From assembly GCA_050084515.1 (NCBI GenBank), contig CM114272.1, forward strand, positions 25,420,001 through 25,484,000: a stretch of DNA of 64,000 bases. The letters run 5' to 3'. The notes under the pieces are model-generated. The model had not been told where the DNA came from, searched no databases, and was given only the letters and a program-made list of their open reading frames with translations. The number at the start of each line of letters is the position of its first letter. Position 1 is the stretch's first letter. A program made the translations under genes and the position numbers. Origin of the DNA: Blasia pusilla (taxonomy: Eukaryota; Marchantiophyta; Marchantiopsida; Blasiales). Positions 32,590 to 42,599 of this stretch are shown here, piece after piece.

Positions 32590-34099
32590 ATGCACCTGGC
32601 TACCATGGCTCTCCGGCTCTCCTTCGTGGTGGCGTGTGTTTTGTCGTGCGTTGGCAGTGCCTGGAACGTTGAAGCGTTAGAAAGACGTATGGACGAAGTA
32701 GGAGGTGAGAAAGTTTAGTGCTCTTAATACATCGATCGCTTGGTTTCGTTTGTTGCTTCGCTCTTCATAATCGTTTCTTTTTCCAACTTTGTCTTTTTTG
32801 TTTATGTTCCTGGCGAATAATTAACCTAAATAAACCAGTTAGAGGACATTCATGTAGTTAAACAACTAATTATGACTGCTGATCACAGGTATCAATGAGC
32901 GCACAGCGGTTTCACCTTTCGAAAGCCGTACAAAGTTCGTCTTCGAAAGAGATTATGAAGGAATCAGTGTCCACCCTCCAATCAACGATGATATTCCGTC
33001 ACCACCCGAATTCTTCGTCGCAAGCGATTATGAAGGAATCAGTGTCCACCCTCCAATCAACGATGATATTCCGTCACCACCCGAATTCTTCGTCGCAAGC
33101 GATTATGAAGGAATCAGTGTCCACCCTCCAATCAACGATGATATTCCGTCACCACCCGAATTCTTCGTCGCAAGCGATTATGAAGGAATCAGTGTCCACC
33201 CTCCAATCAACGATGATATTCCGTCACCACCTGAATTCTTCGGCGCAAGCGATCAAGACCGCCGAAAGCCTAATGACGAAGACCAGACTTACATTCCAGT
33301 CAACACTTATGCCTCAGGTTTAACCAACGATGACCACACTGACATTGATTAACATTCATTGGCTCCAGCTTCGTGTCGTACTTTTGCAAGTAGATGTTTC
33401 TGTAGAAACTCGAATAAATGACGCTTCTCACCGGTACCTTGCCCTCGCTCTTACGAATTGCGATGTAACTTCGCCATTTTTGTAACCAACGATTCGTACC
33501 TCCGCAGGAATAAAACTGACGCATGCGCACAGGAAGATGCTTGCTGCTAGCAACGTCCACTATCCTCCACTCGGTCTTAGCAATTCTGGAAGTGACGATC
33601 CAACAGCCCGTCTACCTACGATGCTTTTGGAGGAGAACAATGCAATTCTGTCAAATACTCCAAAGACCAAACTCCAGCAGCCAGCTCCAGGTTACTTGTA
33701 TCATCTACCGAAGGAACTCAGTTAAACGTGACAGCACCCGACGATCCATTCATAGGCTCAGTGAGCATTGTCAATAAGCTGCCAACTCTGATGCACGCTC
33801 ACTGCCGGAATGCAGACGACTCCATCGATCTGACATACTTGACAGTACAGAAAGATGCCACGTATCATTTTGATGTGCAGCAAAACATGACTGGGCCCAC
33901 GATCTACTGGTGCTTCTTCCAGTACGCGGGATCTTCCAACTTCCACCAGCAATTCAATGTGTGGACCGATGGGCCCGTCTTTGAAAACGTCAAATGCACT
34001 GACTGTATTTGGAGTGTTCAGATGTCGGGCCTTTTCATCTATGATGACCAGACTCCAGGAGACGCTTTAGTCAATGCGTACCAGTGGTTGGCTTGGTAA
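32590..34099 (+). pseudogene. S1-domain protein copy B: module expanded fourfold, S1 part frameshifted
   Basis: Exon 1 (32590-32704) encodes a good signal peptide (LRLSFVVACVLSCVGSAW). Exon 2 starts at 32889 and holds four direct copies of the DYEGISVHPPINDD module. A CAG|gtttaa donor at 33317 and a cgcag acceptor at 33507 would join it in phase to exon 3 (IKLTHAHRKMLAASNVHYPPLG). Near 33660 one base is missing relative to copy A, which leads to TAA at 33723-33725. The S1 domain continues intact in the other frame to 34099, with the conserved WCFF, CTDCIW and GLFIYDD. If exon 2 is not spliced at 33317 it ends at TAA 33350-33352, giving a 192-residue secreted repeat protein with no S1 domain. 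The copy may therefore be a pseudogene or may have changed role. Confidence 0.7.
32951..33250 (+). repeat. Four direct 75-bp repeats in frame (25 residues each)
   Basis: Units start at 32951, 33026, 33101 and 33176. The first three look identical, and the fourth differs at two positions near its end. In the frame set by the exon 1 splice each encodes DYEGISVHPPINDD followed by IPSPPEFFVAS (FFGAS in the last). Copy A has one such unit, and copy C one that is broken. The identity of the units means the expansion is recent. Confidence 0.9.
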
Positions 34100-34119
34100 A
34101 TCGTTTGTAGTGTAGCTAC

Positions 34120-36070
34120 ACATGGAGAAGCAGTGTAGGATGATTGGACATTTATCGTTAGACCAGGTTACGAGTGTATGCCAGTAAAAACGCTCTTTAT
34201 CGTTTGTCTGAAATAATCTGTCCTACTTTTTCGGTAACCAAAAGAGTGATTGGCAGTGAATGTTGATTTGGTTATTAAGTTGTCATGGAGATTTGAATCT
34301 GGCTTGGACTTCACGCGATTGAGGGTACTGTAGGAAGTCGAAGATGTTCGAAGGGCCTGGATTAGAACATGCGAGAATATAATGCAATTTATGATAGCAA
34401 ATGCCTTTCCCGTGTCGATTTCATACCCTCGAGCAACTCTGCATACACAAACTTACGGTGAAAAATCCAAGTAGCATTGACGTACAGCAGTGCGCAGCCT
34501 TTATGCTTTTGAACAGTACAATGTAAAAGGAAGTGGGCTGTGAGGGTACTTTGGATTGAATTATATTCGCACACTAAATTCCAAGCAGGCAAGTAAAGGA
34601 AAAATCACGGAAGATAACATCGAAAAGCAAATAAAACTATTAAATCTTTCACAGAGAAACTCATGAATACAAATTTAATCCGCAACTGTTAGCCTGAAGA
34701 CCTCGAAGAAAAAACAAATATGTATTCAAATCTGGGTGAATAGTCACCCTCATATTATGTGCTCAGCCTTGTGAATCTTGACCATCCATTCCATTCCACT
34801 GCTATGGGAGGATGAAACGAAACCCCTAATGTAGGATAAATTAATACAAGCATCTCATTCATCTACGTGTTGTTAAACAAGAGTTTATGAGCTTGATTAT
34901 TTCTCGATGAGGGCGTGGAAGTACACATTACAAAAATATATTTTGTTTTTTCAAAGTTTAGGTTAACACGGCCCGGGAGCGTTCAGCGGAGATATACATG
35001 CAATTAGCAAATCCGCGCTGGATGGAGCCCTCCCGCTTTGGCGGCCGCAGGCAGCCTCCCGTTTACTGAGGTCCTGAGTATACATGTGGGCATACGCCCC
35101 CCCGCCCTTTATTGAAGGATCTTTCCAAAGTTTGCCTCCGAGGCGATGGGATATACTGAGATCGCCGGAGCAGTTAGACACTTCGATTTTCTCGATGCAA
35201 TCCTTGGAGACTCGTACGCGGATGCCAATCATTTTTTAATGATTTTTTGCTATGGCATTTTTGTGTTCTTACCTGACTCCGAAAGAGCTCCGAAAGAGCT
35301 GAGAGATCCGTTAAGGATTCGTAGACACAGGGGAAAAAGATAATAACCTCTAAGCATTGGGGGAATTCTTATGAAACCATCCAGAGTTTACCCCAGTTCT
35401 CGCTGCTCCACCAAACTCACAAAAAGCACAGTGCGCTAGAAGTATTCTCATATCTCTAAGGGGAACTTCAGTCGTGAAAGTTGCAGGATGGAGAAGCCAA
35501 CTGCGGATTTTCTTAAGGCGGGCGATGAAGGTGAAAAAAATGTCCCGATGGAGCTGAGCGGACGGATCTCGCCCACATGATTTCACGAAAGCCATCCGTA
35601 TCTACAAATTCCCAAGATGTTCTGATAATGATTTTAATGAACCCTTTTGTAAGTTCTTATAATTGGGTTAAGCCATTCATATTTGGTCGATGGAACTCGG
35701 ATGGGGAATGTAATCATGTGGTGACAGATATTTTCTCTTCTTAGCGCTCAACAATTTGGAATCTGGACAATTGGACGTCACTTTCTTTTATCGGATACTA
35801 AGTGTGCTTTATATTATTTCAGCCTGGTTATTTCTTACGCCGTAGTTCTTAGTCAAAAGTTACGCTATTTTTCACCCTTCGTTTCACCTTGAGCTATCCG
35901 TTGATTGCCTTTGTTCACTCTACTCTATTTCAGTTTCTTCCCATCGCTTCTCTAATCTTTCCAAACTGAAAACTAAGAATTTCTCGAAAACAAAAAAAAA
36001 AAATTATAAGATGTTTGACCAAAAGAACTAATCGGTTGCCCTAAAGGCAATCGGTTCGACAGGTTGATTC
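34120..36070. other. Spacer between S1 copies B and C with a GC-rich insert
   Basis: The outer parts align with the A-B spacer. The segment from about 34965 to 35640 has no counterpart there and is GC-richer (ggcggccgc, cccgccc). Its frames at 34963-35232 and 35350-35595 show no known family. It looks like an insertion, of unknown type. Confidence 0.5.
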
Positions 36071-36256
36071 AGACCTGATGCATGAGTATTGACTGCCGAA
36101 GCTGCAGTAGAGCTCATCATTAGGCTTTCGGAGGTGGCGAATGAGTGGGCGGCGATATCTTGAGAGAGCGGGGCACTTGTCCATCTCCCAATGCTTCCAG
36201 CTCAGTGCAGCAACCACGGTCAAACGCACCACCTTAAGCCGCCGCTCTGAAGAGGG

Positions 36257-36263
36257 TATAAAG
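36257..36263 (+). promoter_or_regulatory. TATA box of S1 copy C
   Basis: tataaag lies 111-117 bp before the start codon at 36374, at the same place as in copy B. Confidence 0.55.
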
Positions 36264-36373
36264 CTCCAACCTCTCACAACTGGGGCTCCCGCCTCTCCTT
36301 CTTCTCTGAGAATTTCAGTCCATGTGGGTATTCCTTTTTGCTTTCCCTTTTCGAACAGAAATCTAAATTTGCT

Positions 36374-37510
36374 ATGCATCTGGCGACTATGGCTCTCCGG
36401 CTCCCCTTCCTGGTGATGTGTATTTCGTCGTGCGTTGGCGGCGCCTGGAACGTTGTAGCGTTAGAACGACGTGTGGACGAAGTAGGAGGTGAGAAAGTTT
36501 TGCGTTCTCGATATATCGATGGCGTAAGTTCGTTTGTAGCTACGCTCTTCGAATCTGTTGTTTTCCAAAACTTGTCTTCAGTATACGTTCTCGTCGAGTT
36601 ATTAACCTAATCCAGTTAGGTGTGCATTCCTATAAGGAGACTTGTCGTGTAATTTGACAACTAATTATGACTACTAATAACAGGCAGAAATGAGCATTCA
36701 CCGATTTCACCTTTCGAAAACTCTACAAAGTTCGTCTTCTAAAGAGATTATGAAGAAGTCAGTGTCCACCTCCAATCAACGATGATATTCCGTCACCACA
36801 CCACCTGAATTCTTCGTCGCAAATGATCAAGATGGTGGAGCGATGGAGATCTCCAGGGAATTTCCCATTGATTCCACTCCGAAGTCATCTAAGAGGCCTG
36901 CAACTACCACCACCACCGGTGTGACGCATGCGCACAGGAAGATGCTCGCTGCTGTCAATGTGCACCATCCTCCACTCGGTGTTAGCACTTCTGGAAATGA
37001 AGATCCACCGGCCCGTCGACCTACGCTGCATTTGGAGGAGAAAATTGCAACTCTTTCTAATCCTCCTACGATGCATTTGGAGGAGAAAATTGCAACTCTT
37101 TCTAATCCTTTGGACCAAACTCCAGCAGCCAGCTCCAGGTTCCTTGTGTCATCTACCGGAGGAGCTGAGTTGAGCACCCGACGATCCATTCATAGGCTCC
37201 GTGAGTATTGTCAATAAGTTGCCAAATCTGATGCATGTCCACTGCCGAAACGCGGACGAATCCATCGATCTAACATACTTGACAATCCAGACAGATAGTA
37301 TATACCATTTTGATGTTCAACAAAACATGACTGGTCCCAGGATCTATTGGTGCTTCTTCCAGTACCCGGGATTGTATGACTTCCACCAGCAATTCAACGT
37401 GTGGACCGATGGGATCGTCTTCGGAAACGTCAAGTGCATTGACTGTATTTGAAGCGTTCAGATACCGGGCTTTTTCATCTACGATGCTTTGTCAATGGGT
37501 ACCGGTGGTT
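36374..37510 (+). pseudogene. S1-domain protein copy C, multiply inactivated
   Basis: Exon 1 (36374-36488) encodes an intact signal peptide (LRLPFLVMCISSCVGGAW) and ends in the same donor as A and B. Exon 2 begins after the acag near 36684. It soon hits TAA where the others have GAA before DYE, and it has lost a base inside the HPP codons. The sequence corresponding to the second intron is missing, so the linker runs directly into THAHRKMLAAVNVHHPPLG. A 51-bp tandem duplication (ccTACGATGCATTTGGAGG-type, near 37020-37108) lengthens the linker. Before the S1 domain 8 bp are missing relative to copy A, and inside it TGA replaces the Trp codon of CIW (about 37450-37452). The C-terminal end is shortened. 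Confidence 0.85.
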
Positions 37511-37699
37511 AGTTTGTTAAATCGTTTGTAGGTGGTAGCTACCCATGGAGTAAACGAAGAAAACGCTCTTGATGCTTAATTATGATCTATTACTCTTTAA
37601 CTTCAAAATTAATTAAAATTAAATATTGATTGATGAGAATTTCATTGTCCGATATGGAGTTGCACTCTAACAACCACCAACATCCGCGTGGAAGAGTTC

Positions 37700-38430
37700 T
37701 ATCATAGTCACAATGGAGACTTGGAAGTTAGATATGGAACTTAAATTGACTCGAGGTGAGCGACGTTGGATACACCAATTCCTTAGGAGTTATAGCAACT
37801 GTTTTGCATTTAGTATGCATGATTTGGGTACGTTGAAGGGTCGAGGGATCCTAATTGAGTTGTCGAGGGACACGCCGATCTTCCTATGACCCTACAGCTA
37901 CAATGAGTGACATAGAGAGGGCATTCAGAGTAGGAGCCAAGACTTGGTTGGAGCAGGACTAGTGGAGATATCGCATGGAGAGTATGCATCTGCCACTGTC
38001 ATGCCCGCCAAGAAGGATGTGCATGGCAACTCGACGGATAGACAAATTTGTGGAGATAATCGACCTATCAATCGACAGACGAAATGTGATAGATATGCTA
38101 TGCCATGCCCACCACTGAGGAGATTTCTGATGCGATTAGGCATGCAAAGATCTTCAGTTCATTGGATATGCGAGCCGGATACCATCAGCTGCCTATCAGA
38201 TTTGGAGAACAGGCAAAAGACAGCATTTTGGGTCATCAATCCTCACGGGAAGGATTGTTTGTACCAGTGGCGGTTCTTACCATTCGGGTTAAAGAACGCC
38301 CCGGCTGAGTTTCAAAGGGTCATGGATAGGATCTTGGAAATTCTGGATTTTGCTAGGTATTATCAAGAATTTGCTGATCATTTTAGTGAGATATTGTGCA
38401 AGTTTGGGTGATTTTTTTGTACATATCACC
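37700..38430 (+). pseudogene. Ty3/gypsy reverse transcriptase fragment
   Basis: Pieces in alternating frames give the N-terminal half of a gypsy RT: LVEISHGEYASATVMPAKKD, then RQICGDNRPIN, IFSSLDMRAGYHQLPI (motif A with catalytic Asp) and CLYQWRFLPFGLKNAPAEFQRVMDRIL (motif B). Frameshifts occur near 38105 and 38220, and the sequence breaks off before the YxDD motif near 38370. It begins directly behind S1 copy C. Confidence 0.8.
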
Positions 38431-40080
38431 TTCTTGGAGCCTTCGGAGGTTAAAGAGAGCCATACCCCAAAAGGAGGCTCGAAAAGGCTTATCTTTCTAT
38501 AATTGAGCCTTCTAAGCTTAGGCTAGGGTAGGGAATTATCAACCATGCATTAGATCTTGGTTCCACACGTTAAGGGTGGATTTGGCTCAATTACCATCCA
38601 ATGATTTAGAGAACAATATGTTTCCCATGTGGTACTCGTTATACAGCCTTTCACATGATAGTGTACATCTTGATGTGATATCTTATGAATTGTGTTAGTT
38701 GTTAGTCTATGTGTGTATACTGTGTGACCAAATGTACGCTTACGACAAACCAACGTCCGTTCATAGTCCCCTCATACCATTTTTCCTTTTTTTTTTCCAC
38801 TACACCTCCTTAATATGGGTAGTAGATTCATTCATTGAAAGTGGGTGGGAAACTTTTTAAAATATGTGGACTTGTTTCCCCAAAACGGATTAGAGATCTC
38901 TCCTTGTTCTATCTATTTATCTATAGGAGGCTCCCCCTTTCCCTTTGCTTCTACCGTCCCGTGTTCTCCTAACTCTTTAAGCCCCCCTCCATGGATTCCC
39001 CCATTATTTGGGTCTTGTTTTCCTCGCTATCACACCAACTCTAAAATTATGCCATATAAAGTGATGTTAGCAAGAATTTCCTTCTCTTCCTTAAGTGCTA
39101 ATCCACACCCCTCCAATGATCGGGGAGATCCGCGGTTACATGTTGTGCTGGTCGGCTGATTTTCCGATCTGCTTTTGACGTTTCCGGCAGGGTTTATGAC
39201 CGTTCCGGCAAGTGACCGGATTTCGGGAGGTTCGCCGGAATTTCACTGTTTCTCGGAAAAAATGTACCAAAATCTGACGCCGGACGGGAGAGGTTTCCGG
39301 TTGTAAGCCGGAAAGAGGTTTCCGGTGGTCGTTTTTTGCCACGTCTTATTCCGGCAGCCGAAAAATTTTGGTAGCCTCTGATTTGGCTAGTAGAAGGGAC
39401 GGCCGGATGATGTCGAGGAGGAGAGGCTGCATCGGGACCGTCCAGTATACGTTTTACCCCCCCCCCGCGGGGCATTTTAGGTCTCCATTTTGAGCAGTCC
39501 GATCCCGATCGGACGGGGGGTCAAGGCCCCGAGGGGCCCAGCGGAGGGGGGGGAGACCCCACACTGGCCCCTCCAAGCCCTCATTCTTCCTCACTCTTCC
39601 TCGCTCGCTGCTTCCTTGCTCGCTCTCGGACGCTCGCTCGTTGCTCGTTCATTTCTCCCTGGGACTCTGGGACGCTGGGACGTTGGCTACTCACTCGAAC
39701 CTTCCTTGTTTTTTCACAGTTCTTGTTTTCACCTTGCTTGCTCGGTCAGACCCTACTTGCTCTGACGCTGGGACTCTAGAGTCTCGTAGCACTTGTTGCT
39801 TGCTCGCTCCTAGAATTCTTGGTTTCTCGCCGACTGCCTGGAAATTTGGGATTCTAAATTTCTTGGAAATTTGGGATTCTAAATTTCTTGGAGACATTGG
39901 TCTCAAGAAGCAATGGGGCTCGAGATTCTTGGAATATCGGATCGATTGGATGGCAAAGTAGGAAGGGAAGGGAAAACTGAGGATGGTGCAATGATTGTAA
40001 GGTTTCAGCCTTTCTTGATCATGCAAGTCTAATTCAAATGGGGTAAGAAGTCCATGGCCAAGGCCACCAAATCGAACCTA
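38430..40080. other. Region without recognised genes, GC-rich centre
   Basis: About 39130-39660 is GC-rich, with repeated ccgga/ttccgg words, a C10 run near 39459 and gctcg-type low complexity. A ~24-bp unit (ggaaatttgggattctaaat) is duplicated near 39840-39888. This may be the 5' non-coding part of the hAT element that follows. Terminal repeats were not identified. Confidence 0.4.
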
Positions 40081-40084
40081 TGAA

Positions 40085-41868
40085 ATGACATTGTTTAAAT
40101 GTGAAACAAGGGGCTATCCCATTTATCAAATTCTCCAATTTTGTAAGTTTTTAGTTTCTATTAATTATCCCATTACCAAAGACCTATACCAAGATGAGAA
40201 GAGTTGTAGTGAAATGTCTTATTTCATTAGCCAAGTCCTACTTAGTAGAAGTCTTGCTAGAGTTCAAGCCTCTCATTTCTTTGGAATTATGATCGATGAG
40301 TCGACTGACATATCCGTAATAGGGCATCTAGTCGTGTTCTCTACTTTCATTGAAGAGGGCCAAGCAGAATCCTATTTTCTAGGATTCATTCATTGCGAAT
40401 CAAAATATTCTAATGCTATTACCGAAACCTTGCTGCTACTACTGAAAGATGGAGGATTGGAATTCTCCAAAATGGTTGCATTTGGTTCTAACGGTGCCTC
40501 AACAATGGTAGGTAGCCAAACAGGTGTAGCCTCTCAATTGAGGAAAAAGGTAAATCCCTACATTCTTTCAATTCATTGTGTAGCCCATAGAACAAATCTG
40601 GCCGCTTTATCAACTGCCAAAGCTCCTGATTGTAAGTCAATCTCCTCTGAAGTTGACTGGATTCTCAATGCTGTAGCTAGCTACTTTAGAAGGTCCTCCA
40701 AGAGGAAAACAGTCTTGTTATCTTTGCAGGAAAAACTCAATGACTCCCAACGAGTCATGAAGAGATAGCACAAGATTCGGTGGTCATCCGATTGGCAAGC
40801 TGTGACCACATTGTGTGATTCTTTAGAATCGGTAATGACGTACTTCAGAGATATATCTTCTTCAGAGGATGATGGGAATGCTGCCAAATTGTTTAACAAG
40901 TTGAGATCATTCCAAATGATATATCAATTGTATTTTTTGGCTGACATTCTTTCCATGCTTGCTAGTTTGAGTAAGATATTTCAGTACCAGTTTGTAGATG
41001 TTAGCACAATTGGGAGCATTGTCAATTCTGAGATAGCTAGGATAACCATGAATTTTGTGATGGAAACTCATGACTTGAATGCTTCAACCTTCTCTGAAGA
41101 AACCGGTTACAATATACTTCCTAACTTTGGGCCACCTAGTGGTTATCTTTGTCGTTTACAATTTGAGATCAGTGGAAACAAATTTCATAGCATATGTATG
41201 TCTTGGGATCAGACAGGAAGTGACTTAGAGGTGCATTGTTCTTTCAAAAAAGATTTGCTGAAAGTGTGTGTGCAGCTTTACATTATCGATTTCGAGACAA
41301 CAACCTCGTTGGTGCAATGAAAATCCTTAATCCTTTGCACATGCCATCACGGCAAGTGGGATTGAGTAGTTAGGGATGTAAAGATTTAGATGATTTGAGT
41401 GGTTTTTTCGGAGCCCAGTTGCCATTGCAAAATCAGTTGCAACCTGCAATCATTAATTCTCCACAAGAGTTTCAGTCTTTCAAATTGATGGCTACCACTG
41501 AGTGGAAAGATCGCAACTTCAAAGACTTGTGGGCTATAGTGAGCTAGAGTCCCTCTCTACGATGTAAATTTTCTAATTTGTTGATTTTGGAAAATTTAGC
41601 TAGGGTCCAGTGTGTTAGTACTACCATATGTGAGAGATCATTTTCCATTCAGAATATGATCAAGACTAAATCTCGTAACAGGTTGACCACCAAGTACTTG
41701 AATGCAGTTTTGAGGATTGCCTTGGAAGGACCGTCCTCTGATTATGAGGATATATTGTTTGAGTATGTGGTCTTGTGGAAGAATTCTGCTCATTTTAGGT
41801 ACCTGTTTGCAAATCTAGATAGATATGTCTCCCCAGTTGTGGAAGAGGAAGCTACTGATACATCTTAG
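40085..41868 (+). pseudogene. hAT-superfamily transposase (DUF4371 type), decayed
   Basis: The protein would cut and paste its own element. The frame from 40085 includes FFGIMIDESTDIS (first catalytic Asp region) and FLGFIHCES, then FGSNGASTMVGSQTGVASQL, HCVAHRTNLAA and, after TAG at 40766-40768, the same frame again with HKIRWSSDWQAV (Trp region of the hAT insertion). It ends at TGA 41320. A second frame overlapping from 41317 carries stops, then ENLARVQCVSTTICERSFSIQNMIKTKSRNRL (41578 on), the hAT dimerisation domain, ending at 41868. One nonsense codon, one frame change and a few later stops separate it from an intact protein, so decay is moderate. The N-terminal zinc finger expected in this group is not visible. 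Confidence 0.85.
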
Positions 41869-41944
41869 CCTTGTGTTTTAGGAAGTAGGAGTAGGACCCT
41901 TCTAGAATGCTTTGAGCAATGAGGCTCCAAGTATTCTAGAGGGG

Positions 41945-42095
41945 TAGGATCCTTGGCTCCCAATTGGTAGGAGAGAAATCAGGTTCAACTCCTGCCAAAG
42001 ATGAGGATAAAATCCTTTGTAGGGAATTAGGAATTTTGGATCTTTGGCTCCCAATGGGTGGGAGGCTTGCCAGGTTCAACTCCTGCCAAGGATGA
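41945..42095 (+). repeat. 91-bp tandem duplication with tRNA-like B-box words
   Basis: ttggctcccaat... begins at 41953 and again at 42044, and each copy continues to aggttcaactcctgcca, which resembles a polymerase III B box (GGTTCAANTCC). No complete tRNA fold is present. It may be a tRNA-derived tail in the 3' flank of the hAT element. Confidence 0.55.
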
Positions 42096-42539
42096 TGATG
42101 TAGGAACTAGGAAGTTAGGAAGTTGGAAGTAGGAGTTACCCGAAATGAAAGTGAGGGAAAAGGGTTGGGAAGTTGGGTACTAGGGAAACTTGAAGTTACT
42201 GACAGAGAAAAGGGTTGGGAAGTTGAGTACCAGGGAAACTTGAAGGAAACTTCAAGTTAGTGACAGAAAAAAAGCAATTGAAATTGCTGATAGAGATACA
42301 ATGCAACCGGAAATGTGGCTAGGCCGAAAAAAGTTGGCAGAAATGTGGCTGGAAAAAAAAAAGTATCAAAAATAGAGCGAAAGGAAAAAAAATTCTATCA
42401 AATTTCCCGGGAAAAAAAAGTTCAGAAAAAAACCAATAATTGAAAAAGTTTCCGATCGCTGTCGATATAAAAAAAATAACCGAGAAATTTGACATTTCCC
42501 GGTATTGGGATGACAATAAAAAAAAAATCCCTAACCTCT

Positions 42540-42579
42540 CCCCTCCACATCACTTTCCCCTTCAAGTGATGTGGAGGGG
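42540..42579. repeat. Perfect inverted repeat, 16-bp arms, 8-nt loop
   Basis: Left arm cccctccacatcactt (42540-42555), loop tccccttc, right arm aagtgatgtggagggg (42564-42579), with no mismatch. It follows A-rich runs. It could be a transposon end, a transcription terminator-like hairpin or part of a MITE. Confidence 0.9.
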
Positions 42580-42599
42580 CCCACACTACTAGGACCACT

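Larger units (their letters stand above)
28790..37510 (+). repeat. Three tandem copies of a ~3.5-3.8 kb S1-gene unit
   Basis: Start codons at 29059, 32590 and 36374 lie 3531 and 3784 bp apart, and promoter, exons, introns and 3' flanks align between copies. Examples are the upstream phrase gagtattgactgccga in all three, the spacer phrase ctatgggaggatgaaacga at about 31808 and 34803, and gtcgatggaact near 31956 and 35689. The third unit is longer because of an extra GC-rich segment (about 34965-35640). The divergence among copies suggests old duplications, except for the recent 75-bp repeat expansion in copy B. Confidence 0.85.

Noticed and set aside
32895-33323. 142-codon frame with SVSTLQSTMIFRHHPNSSSQ repeats
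   Set aside because: It is the wrong frame of the same 75-bp repeats; splice phase from the signal-peptide exon selects the DYEG frame.
42319-42516. Hydrophobic 65-codon minus-strand frame
   Set aside because: Phe/Ile-rich translation of A-rich runs; no start context or family match.
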